Shown here in pieces: positions 33,796 to 42,144 of a stretch of DNA of 60,708 bases. Position 1 is the stretch's first letter, and the number at the start of each line of letters is the position of its first letter. This DNA comes from Deltaproteobacteria bacterium (GTDB taxonomy: Bacteria > Myxococcota_A > UBA796 > UBA2385). Position numbers and translations under genes: made by a program. A model generated the notes under the pieces. The model was given only the letters and a program-made list of their open reading frames with translations, did not search any database and had not been told where the DNA came from. The stretch lies in the NCBI GenBank assembly GCA_018401435.1, contig JAGYJW010000039.1, positions 1-60,708 of the forward strand. Direction: 5' to 3'.

Positions 33796-34299
33796 TCAGG
33801 GAAAGGTCAGCCGCAGATAGGCCAATAGATCGGCCATCTCGTCACTTGAAACCGCAAAACCAGGCATATAGCCCTGGCCGTTCTCGACGGTGGTGGTGAT
33901 CTGGGCGTCGGTGAGGCCGGGCACCACATCGGGCAGGTCGGGGGCATAGCCGCTGGCCCCGTCCTCGCCGTGGCAGCGAGCGCAATTATCCAGGAAGAAG
34001 GCACCACCAGCGACACTGTCGCCACTGGAGCCCCCGTCGGTGCCGTCCGTGCCGTCGGTGCCGTCCGTGCCGTCCGTGCCGTCGGTCCCGTCGGTCCCGT
34101 CCGTGCCGTCGGTCCCGTCGGTCCCGTCCGTGCCGTCCGTGCCGTCCGTGCCGTCGGAACCATCGGTCCCGTCTGTGCCATCGGTGCCGTCTGTGCCATC
34201 GGTGGCCGCCAGGTCAGCGCCGCTGTCGGTCTCCTTGTCCCCACAGGCCAGGGACAAGCCCAACAAGAAGGTGGCGAGCAGGGCTGGGGTCACGCGCAT
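33796..34299 (-). CDS. Mono-heme cytochrome c lipoprotein with Thr-Asp-Gly linker
   Basis: A 167-residue lipoprotein: signal ending GLSLACGDKET, then 19 consecutive Thr/Ser-Asp-Gly triplets, then a small class I cytochrome c domain with CARCHGEDG, APDLPDVVPGL and the Met ligand in GYMPGFAVS, ending DLLAYLRLTFP. The acidic repeat looks like a flexible tether that holds the heme domain away from the membrane. It is a close paralogue of the downstream lipocytochrome. Confidence 0.88.
   Translation of the reverse strand: MRVTPALLATFLLGLSLACGDKETDSGADLAATDGTDGTDGTDGTDGSDGTDGTDGTDGTDGTDGTDGTDGTDGTDGTDGTDGTDGTDGGSSGDSVAGGAFFLDNCARCHGEDGASGYAPDLPDVVPGLTDAQITTTVENGQGYMPGFAVSSDEMADLLAYLRLTFP
34033..34203 (-). 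repeat. 9-bp minisatellite coding 19 Thr-Asp-Gly units
   Basis: A 171-base array of GCCGTC(C/G)GT-type 9-mers, read on the minus strand as 19 Thr/Ser-Asp-Gly triplets in the lipocytochrome linker. Silent differences between units show it is not an exact assembly stutter, but the copy number could still vary by strand slippage without changing the frame. Confidence 0.9.
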
Positions 34300-34339
34300 G
34301 GGGCTCCCAAGAGGCTGCTGGGTGGACGGAGACGCGACA

Positions 34340-36471
34340 TCATAGCTGCGGTCTGCCCCCACCGTCGACCCCATCAGCCCGAGCCCGGCGCCCGGCGCCG
34401 GCGGGGCAGGCGAGCCAGGGACGGCGCGCGCTTCGGGCGGCGCGGGCGTGGTGGGCGTCGGGCTCGCCGGCATAGCGCGCCCGGTAGAGCAGCCAGGCCA
34501 GGGTCTCCAGCTCGTCTGCGGCATCGCCGGCCTGGCGCCGCAGCCAGCGGGCGGCCTCCACCGGGGGCAGGGCCTCGGGCAGGCGCCAGCCGGCGGCGGT
34601 GCACCAGGCGCCGGGCCGCTCGCCACTGGCGCTCCACCACGCCCGGGGCCGGGCGGCGTCGGCGGGCGCCGCCCAGAAAACGCAGCAGCCGCCGAAGGAC
34701 AAAGGCCAGCGCACCCAGCAGGCCCAGGGCGCCGATTCCGGCCAGCCAGCCCGTGCCCAGGCTGCCCGGAGCCTGGGGGGCGACCGCCACCACCGACCGC
34801 GCCGCGGCGATGCCGCTCAGCCCCAAAGCGAACTGCCGGTCCATATCGTAGCGCAGCACCCCCCGATCCCAGGCGTCCTCCAGCCAGTCGCCCAGCTGCC
34901 GGATCAGCCCGGCGCGGCGGGCCTCGTCGTCGGCGCTCGGGGTGGCGTCCAGCAGCACCCAGGCGCCTTCGCCATCCCCATCGCCGATGTAGACCTCGAC
35001 CCAGGAGTGGGCGTCGCGCTGCCGCAGCACCCAGAAGCCCCCCAGCTCGTTGTACTCCCCCCCGTGAAAGCCGTTCACGAGCCGGGTGGGCAAGCCCTGG
35101 GACCGCAGCAGCACGGCCAGGGCCGTGGCGAAATACTCGCAGTGGCCGGCCCGGCTCTCAAAGAGGAAGGCCGGCAGCGGCTGCCGGGCGCGCTGGGCGT
35201 CGGGCACGGTGGAGTAGCGGTAGTTGCCCGCAGCCAGTCCGCCGCGTGGCGGGCCCGCTGCAAGGGGCCGGCACCCTCCCGGCCTGCCGGGCCAGCTCGT
35301 CGGCCAGGGGCGGGATGCGGGGGTCGAGGCCCGGCGGCAGATCGGTCCACAGGCCGGCGCGCAAGGCCGCCCGCTCGTTGCGGCCGCGGGCCACCCGCCA
35401 GGGGTCGCCTCCCCCCGCGCGCAAGGCCGACGCCCCCCGCTCGGGGTGCAAGGACAGGACCTCGTAGCTGCGCGCCCGACCCTCATCGAGCCCCCGCCAG
35501 GTGCCCGAGGTGTCCACCGTCAGGCCCCTCCCCGCCCCAGCCACCGACCAGATGGGGGCCAGCCCGAAGAGCACGCCCTCGGCGACCGGCTCCAAGGTGA
35601 TCTGCTGGAGGAGCCAGGCGCTGGGATCCGCATCGGGGCGGCCCGGCACGCCGGGGTCCACCCGCCCCCCCAAAGAGCCCTGCCAACGCCGCCCATCGAA
35701 GTGGTCCAGCGCCACGCCCCGAAAGTAGAAGGGGCCCGAGATCGGCTGTCCGAGGCCGTCGGTCACCCGGGCGCGCAGCACCGCGTCGGGATTGTCGAGG
35801 ATCGGCCCCAAGGCGCCCAGCTCCACATCCTCGTCGAAGCCCGCCAGGGTCGACGAGCTGCCCTCGCCATCCCGGTCGGTCCGCTGCACCCGCGGCAGCA
35901 GGACGAAGAAGACCGCGCTGAGCACCAGGGCCACCGGGGGCAGCGCCCACAGGCCCCCCAGGCCGCGGCCGTCCCCCGCCTCCACGCCGGAGCCTTCGCC
36001 CAGCTCGACCTCCAAGGTGCACAGCAGCAGCGAGGCCGGCCCCAGCAAGGCCAGCAGGGCAAAGAGGGGGCCAAGCAGCGCTCGGGTGCTGAGAATGCAG
36101 GTCAGCAGCACCAAGAGCAGGGTGAGCAGCAAGCTGACCCGGTCGTCACCCGCCCCGTCGCCCGAGAAGGCCCGGTGCACCAGCAGCCAGCAGACCAGGG
36201 TCATGGCCACCGGCAGGCCCGGGGCTCCCAGGACCGCAGCCAGCACACAGCCCGCCAGCAGGGCGGCGTTGGCAAAGCGCCACCGGGACAAGGCGGTGGC
36301 CCCGGGGCTGCCCCGCCGCAGCCGCCCCACCAGCACCCCCAGGGCCCCCAACCCGCACAAGGCGGCGCCAGTCCCGCCGGTCATGGCACCAGCCGCAAAG
36401 CCCAGGGCGACACAGCTCAGCACCAGGATCCGGCGCAGGCGGGGCAGCGTCGCAGGGAGGGCCGACCTCAT
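34340..36471 (-). CDS. Membrane transglutaminase-like protein (TgpA/DUF3488 family), two frameshifts
   Basis: The ATG at 36471 overlaps the stop of the DUF58 gene (ATGA). About six N-terminal helices are followed by a long loop with GPFYFRGVALDHFDGRRW, typical of TgpA, and, after a frame change near 35270, the papain-like transglutaminase core: RAGHCEYFATALAVLLRSQG (catalytic Cys), NGFHGGEYN, RQRDAHSWVEVYI (catalytic His), LLDATPSA (Asp). A last membrane helix follows; a second frame change near 34640 leads to a DUF4129-like tail (LETLAWLLYRARY). The catalytic triad is intact. The frame changes may be sequence errors. It belongs to the MoxR-DUF58-TgpA operon type. Confidence 0.82.
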
Positions 36472-37433
36472 GGCGCAAAGCTGTCGCGGCGGGGGGCGCT
36501 GGCCAGCAGGTCCAGCAAACGACGGCGCCAGCCCTCTCCCCCGCGGGGCGGGTGCATGGCGCCGCCCATGCGCAGACCCACCGCGTCGCCCCGGCCAAAG
36601 TGGGTCTGGATCTGACCCGCGGCGCGGCTCAGGGCCAGCTCCCATTGTTCGCCGCGCGCCTCGGGAACATCCACCACCACTTCATCGGCGCGGGCGGCCG
36701 TCCGCAGGATCACCATGGGCTGACCGGTGCGGGCCGAGGTGGGCCAATGCAAGTCACGCAGGGGGTCGCCGGGGACATAGGGGCGCAGGCCACGAAAGTC
36801 CCCCTCGCGTCCGGCCCGCGAGGGGTCGGGCCGCGCGGTGCCCCGGCCCTCGCTGCGCCGGGCGTGGGGGCCGCTCAGGGGGGCAGGCCAGACCAGCAGC
36901 TCGCCGGGCAGGGGCAGATCGCGCCAGCGGCGCACCAGGCCAAAGGGAAAGGCGCTCTCCACCCGCACCGTGCGCAGGCGCACCCGGCCACGGTCGGGAA
37001 AGACCCAGCGCGTCGGCAGCTCGACCGTCGCGCCGGGGCCCACCCGCGTCAAGCGCACGGCGGCCAGGCCCGCGTCCCCCTCTGCCCGCAGCCGCTCCTC
37101 CACCCGCAGGGCCCAGGTCGCGCCAAAGCGGCGGCGGTTTTCGACAATCCACAAGCCGGCGGCGGGCTGGCCGGCAAAGGCCTCGGCCGGCAAACGCCGG
37201 CGCACCGACAGCCCCCGCAGATTCCACTCGGCCAGGGCGCTGCTGAGCACCAGCACCGCACAGAGGGTGCCCAAGACCAGGTAGAGCAGGTTGTTGCCGG
37301 TGTTCACCGCAGCGATGACCACGCCCACCAGCATCAGGCCGAAGACCAGGCCCTCGCGGGTGGGGCGTGCATGAACCTGCCCCGACGAGAATCTGGCTTG
37401 AAGCTGGCTTAGGAGGGCGCGGGCAGTTCCCAC
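36468..37433 (-). CDS. DUF58 protein (MoxR-associated)
   Basis: A 321-residue protein from GTG 37433, overlapping the end of the MoxR gene by 25 bases. Two N-terminal membrane helices (LVFGLMLVGVVIAAV, LLYLVLGTLCAVLVL) precede a beta-rich region and the DUF58 signature FRGLRPYVPGDPLRDLHWPT, which starts a vWA-like domain. This family is nearly always encoded with a MoxR AAA ATPase and a transglutaminase-like membrane protein, as here. The trio is thought to act as a chaperone or maturation system for envelope or metal-containing proteins; its client here is unknown. Confidence 0.88.
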   Translation of the reverse strand: MGTARALLSQLQARFSSGQVHARPTREGLVFGLMLVGVVIAAVNTGNNLLYLVLGTLCAVLVLSSALAEWNLRGLSVRRRLPAEAFAGQPAAGLWIVENRRRFGATWALRVEERLRAEGDAGLAAVRLTRVGPGATVELPTRWVFPDRGRVRLRTVRVESAFPFGLVRRWRDLPLPGELLVWPAPLSGPHARRSEGRGTARPDPSRAGREGDFRGLRPYVPGDPLRDLHWPTSARTGQPMVILRTAARADEVVVDVPEARGEQWELALSRAAGQIQTHFGRGDAVGLRMGGAMHPPRGGEGWRRRLLDLLASAPRRDSFAP

Positions 37434-38377
37434 ATCACCTCTCGGATGGCCTCGGCGGCGCCATCGACCTCTCCGGCGGAGCGGGCGGACACGCGGTGGC
37501 TGAGCACCGGAATGGCCAGCTCGCGCAGGTCCTCGGGGATCACGAAGGCGCGCCCCCGGGCGAGGGCCAGGGCGCGGCTGGCCCGGTGCAAGGCCTCGGT
37601 GCCCCGGGTGCTCACCCCGCGCACAAAGCGGCTGTCGGTGCGGGTGACCTGCACCAGGTCCAGCAGGTAGTCCTCGACCTCGGGGTGCATGAGGACCTGG
37701 TCCACCGCGGCACAGAGCTGCAAGGTCTCGTCGAGGTCGAGGGCCGGGCTGAAGCGGGCCTGGCGCAGGCCGCCGCTGCGCAGGATCTCGCGCTCGTATT
37801 CGCGGTCGGGGTAGCCCATGGAGAGGCGCAACAAGAAGCGATCGAGCTGGCTTTCGGGCAGGGGAAAGGTGCCGTGGTAGTCGTGGGGGTTCTGGGTGGC
37901 CAGCACGCTGAAGGGGGCCGGCAGGTGGTGGCTCACCCCATCCACCGTCACCCGCTTCTCGCTCATGGCCTCCAGCAGCGCGGACTGGGTCTTGGGGGTG
38001 GCCCGGTTGATCTCGTCGGCCAGCACCACATTGGCAAAGAGGGGCCCCGGCCGGAAGCGGAAATCGCCGCCTTCGGGGCCCAGAACATTCACGCCCGTGA
38101 TGTCACCGGGCAGCAGATCGCTGGTGAACTGCACCCGCCGCAGGGTGCCGCCAATCGCCGAGGCCAGGGCCGTCGCCAGCGTGGTCTTGCCCACCCCAGG
38201 CACATCTTCGAGCAGCAGGTGCCCGCCGGCCACCACCGCGACCAGGGCCAGCTCGACCACCTCGTCCTTGCCGCGCACCACCTCGCAAACCCGCGCGCGG
38301 GCCCGGCGGAAGAGGGCCGTGGCCCCAGCAGGGTCCAAGGGAGGAGGCCCGGCGGCGCGCTGGGATGGGAGGTCCAC
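37409..38377 (-). CDS. MoxR-family AAA ATPase
   Basis: A 322-residue AAA+ protein. Walker A is LEDVPGVGKTTLATALA near residue 58, Walker B VVLADEINRATPKTQSALLEAM, then sensor 1 (VLATQNPHDYHGTFPLPES, with the family's FPLPESQLDRF) and the C-terminal lid. All key residues for ATP hydrolysis are present. GTG 38377 is the only in-frame start that keeps the whole N terminus; the ribosome site is weak. It heads the operon with DUF58 and TgpA-like genes. Confidence 0.92.
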   Translation of the reverse strand: MDLPSQRAAGPPPLDPAGATALFRRARARVCEVVRGKDEVVELALVAVVAGGHLLLEDVPGVGKTTLATALASAIGGTLRRVQFTSDLLPGDITGVNVLGPEGGDFRFRPGPLFANVVLADEINRATPKTQSALLEAMSEKRVTVDGVSHHLPAPFSVLATQNPHDYHGTFPLPESQLDRFLLRLSMGYPDREYEREILRSGGLRQARFSPALDLDETLQLCAAVDQVLMHPEVEDYLLDLVQVTRTDSRFVRGVSTRGTEALHRASRALALARGRAFVIPEDLRELAIPVLSHRVSARSAGEVDGAAEAIREVMWELPAPS

Positions 38378-38382
38378 GGCCT

Positions 38383-38868
38383 TCAGCCCGCCTTCAGGGT
38401 GCCCTCGGTCACCATGTCATAGGTGCAGCCCACAGGGATGTCCTCGTCTTCGGACTCGGTGATCTCGATGACCTCGTCGCCCTCCCAGTCCACACCCTCG
38501 TCCAGGCTGCAGCCGCCCGCAGCACCCTCGTAGACGGCCTCGCCGGTGAGCTGCCAGCGCAGATCCCCGCTGGCGCGCTCTTCCAGCCACACGGCGCTCT
38601 CATAGACCAGATCGCAGCCCGAGCGCGTGCCCGACCCGAAGCTCTCGCCGTCGATCTTGACCTCGACCGTCGAGCCCTCGAAGTAGAGCTCGTAGCTATA
38701 GGTCTGGTCGAAGAAGGGCGCCGAATCTACGCAATCGGTGGACAGGGCGTTGCCGTCCATCGCGCTCTGCACCGTCACGGTGTAGGCCAGATCCGGCGTC
38801 GTGGTCTCGGGGGCGCAAGCGCCAAGCAGCCCGAGCAGGGCGGCGCCGATGGCGAGGGGGCGGGTCAT
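38383..38868 (-). CDS. Acidic lipoprotein of unknown function
   Basis: A 161-residue lipoprotein with GGAGG 5 bases before ATG 38868. The signal ends in LLGACAP. The mature part is acidic and beta-rich with five further Cys (TDCVDSAPF, RSGCDLVY, GGCSLDEG, VGCTYD), which suggests two disulphides, and it ends in TEGTLKAG. I do not recognise a family. The gap to the MoxR gene is only 5 bases on the same strand, so it may be the first gene of that operon and a partner or client of the MoxR system. Confidence 0.72.
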   Translation of the reverse strand: MTRPLAIGAALLGLLGACAPETTTPDLAYTVTVQSAMDGNALSTDCVDSAPFFDQTYSYELYFEGSTVEVKIDGESFGSGTRSGCDLVYESAVWLEERASGDLRWQLTGEAVYEGAAGGCSLDEGVDWEGDEVIEITESEDEDIPVGCTYDMVTEGTLKAG

Positions 38869-39045
38869 GGAACCTCCAAGGCCCGGCAGTATAGCGCCCT
38901 GCGGGACCGACAGCCGCAAGGGGGGGGGAGCCCACCGGGCCTCGCGGTGGACGGAGACCATCGCCCTCCATATAAGCGCAGGCCCGGGCGGTGCGTGCAG
39001 AGCGCGCGTGACCGCCCCCCTGACACATCGCGCGGAGCATTCAAG

Positions 39046-41589
39046 GTGGCCGACGAGACCCAGACCAAGCTGTACGTCGCCCGCGAGGGCGATCTCGACG
39101 CCGTTCGCACCCACTGGAAGGCGGCGGTCGCCGGAGACCCCCGCGCCGTCGTGCTGCGGGGGCCCCTGGGCTCGGGCAAGCGCGCGCTGATGGGCGAGCT
39201 CGCCCGCGAGGTCAGCGCCGACAACGACGACGTCATCCTGTGGCGCACCGTGCTCACCGAAGACCAGGACGGCACGCAGACGCTGGTTCGGCTCTATGCC
39301 GGGCTCTTCCAGGCCTTGCACCGCTCGCCCATGTTCCGGGGCCGGGTCGAGATGGCCCTCAACGCCCAGCTCCCCCACCAGCCCCAGCGGGTGCAGGGCT
39401 GGTACCAGGCCTTCATCGAAGGCCTCAAGAAGGGCGCCCCCAAGCCCGGCGCCCAAGAATTCCAGGTCATCCTGCCGCGGGACAACCCGCTGATCGGTCT
39501 GGTCGAGATCTGCATGGGCATCGCCCGGAAGTTCCCGATCTTCCTGGATATTCAGGCTGTGCACAACAGCCAGAGCATCGCCATCCCCACCTTCCTTGAG
39601 GCCCTGCTCGAAGAGATGGACGGCGACGACGATGAGCCCCTCTACCTGATGGCCACCATCGGCACCGAGCCCCTCGACGACAACGGTCGCCGCTGGATCT
39701 CGATGCCCTTGCTGGACCTGCTCGATCGCCGCGCCGAGGACTTCGACGCGGTGGACATGACCCCCTGGGGCGCCGAAGAGGTCGGTCATTACCTCGACAG
39801 CAAGGGCCTGCGCTCCGACGCCGCCCAGATCGCCCGCATCTGCGATGGCCGCCCGGGCTTCGTCGCCGAGCTGGTGGACTGGCTGGAAGAGCAGGGCCGC
39901 CTGGGCGACGACCTGTCCGCCGTCGAGCTCTCGTCCATCGCCGACAGCACCCCCGACCCCGACGAGCTGGAAGAGGACGAGGACGCGCCCGAACCGGCCG
40001 AAGGCGCCCGCAAGCCCGCCAAGGCCGCCGACGCCGACCGCGTCGCCTACCTCGCCGCCTTGCTGGGCCTGTCCTTCCCCAGCGGCCTGGTGGCCGACAT
40101 GGCCGGCTACGAGCGCGAGAGCGTGGATGACCTGCTGGATGCCACCGAGCAGCTCTACAAGGAGCTGCAGTTCAGCAAGCCCCTGGGCACCTGGGTCTAC
40201 CAGTTCAACAAGGCCCTGCTGCGCGAGAGCGTGCTGGCCCGGCACAACACCGACGTGGACAAGAATGTCGCCCGCCAGGTGGGCATGTTCATGGAGCGCT
40301 TCCTGGTGCCCCGCGGCTACCCCAACGTCATCAAGACGCTGCGGGTCTACGCCGACGCCGGTGAGGCCGGCCGCGCCGCCGTCATGCGCAGCGTCGCCCT
40401 GGGTGCGGACCAGGCCCAGGTCTGGGCCATGGTGCACGACCTGGTGCGCTACTTCGACGACAACGCCTGGCCGGTGGCCCTGCGCCGCACCGTATACATG
40501 CACCTGATCGACCGCATGGTGAAGGGCGGCGATGTCGCCCAGACCGAGACCCTCTACAACGAGGCCATGAAGTGGGCCTCGGACAACGAGGATCGCCCCA
40601 TGCAGGCCTGGCTGCTCTTTGCCGGCAGTCAGCTCGACCTGCGCCGCCAGGACCTCTACCGGGCCCGGGACCGCGCCAACGACGCCCTCAAGCTCTACGA
40701 CGCCCTCGAAGACAAGCTGAAGTCGGCCGAGCTGCACAGCCACCTGGCCAATATCGAGCTTCAGGACGGCAACCCCAACGCCGCCCTGGACCAGGCCGAC
40801 CAGGCCCTCGCCGCCGCCAACATCCCCCCGATCGAGGCCCAGGCCGAGTTCGTGCGGGGCCACGTGGCGCGCCGCGAACGCAAGCTGCCCCAGGCCATCG
40901 AGCACTTCAAGAAGGCCAACGAGATCGCCGGTCGGGCGGGCCTCGGCCCCCTGGCCCTGGACTCCGGGCTGAACTTCGGCGAGACCCTGCTGGCGTCGGG
41001 GCAGCACGGCGCCGCCGCCGACGCCTTGTCCCGGGTGGTGCAGATCGCCCAGAGCCTGAGCAACCCCGTGCGCGAGCGCGCCTCGACCGCCCTGTTGGGC
41101 CAGGCCCACGCCGCCCTGCGCAACTGGGAGGCCGCGCTGGAGGCCGGCAAGCGCACCCTCGACCTCACCCGCGCCCTCAAATTCGAGCGCCTGGAGGCGG
41201 TGGACATCTACAATGTCGCCTTCTTCAACCTCATGCTGAACCGCCCCACCGAGGCCGTGAGCCTCTTCCGCCAGAGCCGCGCCAAGGCCAATGGCCAGGA
41301 CGCCGGCTTCATGAAGGAGCTGCTCTTCAATATGGGCGGCGCCTTGCTCAGCATCGGTGAGCGCAGCCAGGGTGCCGAGTGCCTGCAGGCCTCCATCGGC
41401 CCGGCCACCGCGGCCAAGGACTGGCGCAAGGTGCTGGCGGCCAACCAGCAGCTGGCCCAGCTGGCCGAAGACGGCGGCGATATGGCCGCGGCCCGCTCCC
41501 TGCTCGAGGCCGCCATCAAGGCCGCCGACGCCGGCGGGCTCAAGGACGAGCGCAAGCAGATCCGCCGCAAGCTCGACACCCTGGCCTGA
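39046..41589 (+). CDS. Large AAA/STAND-like ATPase with TPR repeats
   Basis: An 847-residue cytoplasmic protein from GTG 39046 (GGAG 8 bases upstream). The N-terminal 350 residues resemble the ATPase part of kinase-linked STAND proteins: a Walker-A-like RGPLGSGKRAL near residue 45 (Arg where Ser/Thr is usual), a Walker-B-like FPIFLDIQAVHNSQS, and GTEP...DMTPWGAEEVGHYL. An acidic Pro/Glu linker lies near residue 310. The C-terminal half consists of about eight TPR-type helical pairs (e.g. LYNEAMKWAS, LHSHLANIELQDGNPNAALDQ). No kinase or HTH domain is attached. It probably works as a nucleotide-sensing scaffold. Divergent from the lipoprotein gene. Confidence 0.82.
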   Translation: MADETQTKLYVAREGDLDAVRTHWKAAVAGDPRAVVLRGPLGSGKRALMGELAREVSADNDDVILWRTVLTEDQDGTQTLVRLYAGLFQALHRSPMFRGRVEMALNAQLPHQPQRVQGWYQAFIEGLKKGAPKPGAQEFQVILPRDNPLIGLVEICMGIARKFPIFLDIQAVHNSQSIAIPTFLEALLEEMDGDDDEPLYLMATIGTEPLDDNGRRWISMPLLDLLDRRAEDFDAVDMTPWGAEEVGHYLDSKGLRSDAAQIARICDGRPGFVAELVDWLEEQGRLGDDLSAVELSSIADSTPDPDELEEDEDAPEPAEGARKPAKAADADRVAYLAALLGLSFPSGLVADMAGYERESVDDLLDATEQLYKELQFSKPLGTWVYQFNKALLRESVLARHNTDVDKNVARQVGMFMERFLVPRGYPNVIKTLRVYADAGEAGRAAVMRSVALGADQAQVWAMVHDLVRYFDDNAWPVALRRTVYMHLIDRMVKGGDVAQTETLYNEAMKWASDNEDRPMQAWLLFAGSQLDLRRQDLYRARDRANDALKLYDALEDKLKSAELHSHLANIELQDGNPNAALDQADQALAAANIPPIEAQAEFVRGHVARRERKLPQAIEHFKKANEIAGRAGLGPLALDSGLNFGETLLASGQHGAAADALSRVVQIAQSLSNPVRERASTALLGQAHAALRNWEAALEAGKRTLDLTRALKFERLEAVDIYNVAFFNLMLNRPTEAVSLFRQSRAKANGQDAGFMKELLFNMGGALLSIGERSQGAECLQASIGPATAAKDWRKVLAANQQLAQLAEDGGDMAAARSLLEAAIKAADAGGLKDERKQIRRKLDTLA

Positions 41590-41621
41590 TGGGGTCGGCG
41601 CCTGCGGGCGCCCCAGGCCGG

Positions 41622-41649
41622 GCCGGCGGCTCCTTCGGGGGTCGCCGGC
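41622..41649. terminator. UUCG-capped hairpin between convergent genes
   Basis: GCCGGCG (41622-41628) pairs perfectly with CGCCGGC (41643-41649), and the inner GCTCC/GGGGT continues the stem to a TTCG tetraloop, giving about 12 paired bases. It lies between the stops of the ATPase-TPR gene and the receiver gene and could terminate both; no T-run follows on either strand. Confidence 0.7.
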
Positions 41650-41671
41650 TCGCTGCGTTTCGGGGCTGCGG

Positions 41672-42085
41672 TCAGGCCGCGCCGAGGTAGCGCTGGGCGA
41701 GCTCTCGCAGACCGCGCAAGGAGCCGGGCTTCTGGTAGGCTTCGATGCCCCGGGCCTCCAGCTCCCGCTGCTCGGCGGGGGAGAAGAAGCCGCTCATCAG
41801 CACGATGCGCCCCGCCAGCCCTGGCCTCTCGGCAAGCAGGCGGTCCGCAAAGACCAGGCCGCTCTCTCCGTCGAGGTTGAGATCACAGAGCACCAGCCCG
41901 AAGTCACCCCCCGCGCGGAGCAGCGCAGCCGCGGCGTCGGGGGTCTGCACCGCGCACACGCCCCAGGCCCGCAGGGCAGCCGCCACCGCGACGGTGACAT
42001 GGGGGTCATCGTCCACCACCAGCACCTGCTCGCTCCGAGCCTGCGCCGGCGGCGCCGCGCCATCGGGCCTGTCTGCACCCTTCAT
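41672..42085 (-). CDS. Single-domain response regulator (receiver only)
   Basis: A 137-residue protein from ATG 42085 (GGGGAG upstream). After a short Ala/Pro leader, the receiver domain shows VLVVDDDPH, the phospho-acceptor Asp near residue 68 in LVLCDLNLDGESG, and a Lys near residue 119 in AYQKPGS. No output domain is present, so it probably works by protein interaction, like CheY. No histidine kinase lies next to it; it is convergent with the ATPase-TPR gene. Confidence 0.88.
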   Translation of the reverse strand: MKGADRPDGAAPPAQARSEQVLVVDDDPHVTVAVAAALRAWGVCAVQTPDAAAALLRAGGDFGLVLCDLNLDGESGLVFADRLLAERPGLAGRIVLMSGFFSPAEQRELEARGIEAYQKPGSLRGLRELAQRYLGAA

Positions 42086-42144
42086 CGGTCTCCCCACAGT
42101 TCGGGACGCGCCCAGGAAGGGCGGCGACGGGTCCCGGCAGCGCC

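Noticed and set aside
34033..34203. Possible CRISPR array
   Set aside because: The repeat is a 9-bp in-frame coding minisatellite (Thr-Asp-Gly) without spacers; no cas genes are near.
38869..41109. Minus-strand frame continuing upstream of the lipoprotein across the ATPase-TPR gene
   Set aside because: A shadow of the plus-strand ATPase gene; the lipoprotein has its own ribosome site and signal at 38868.
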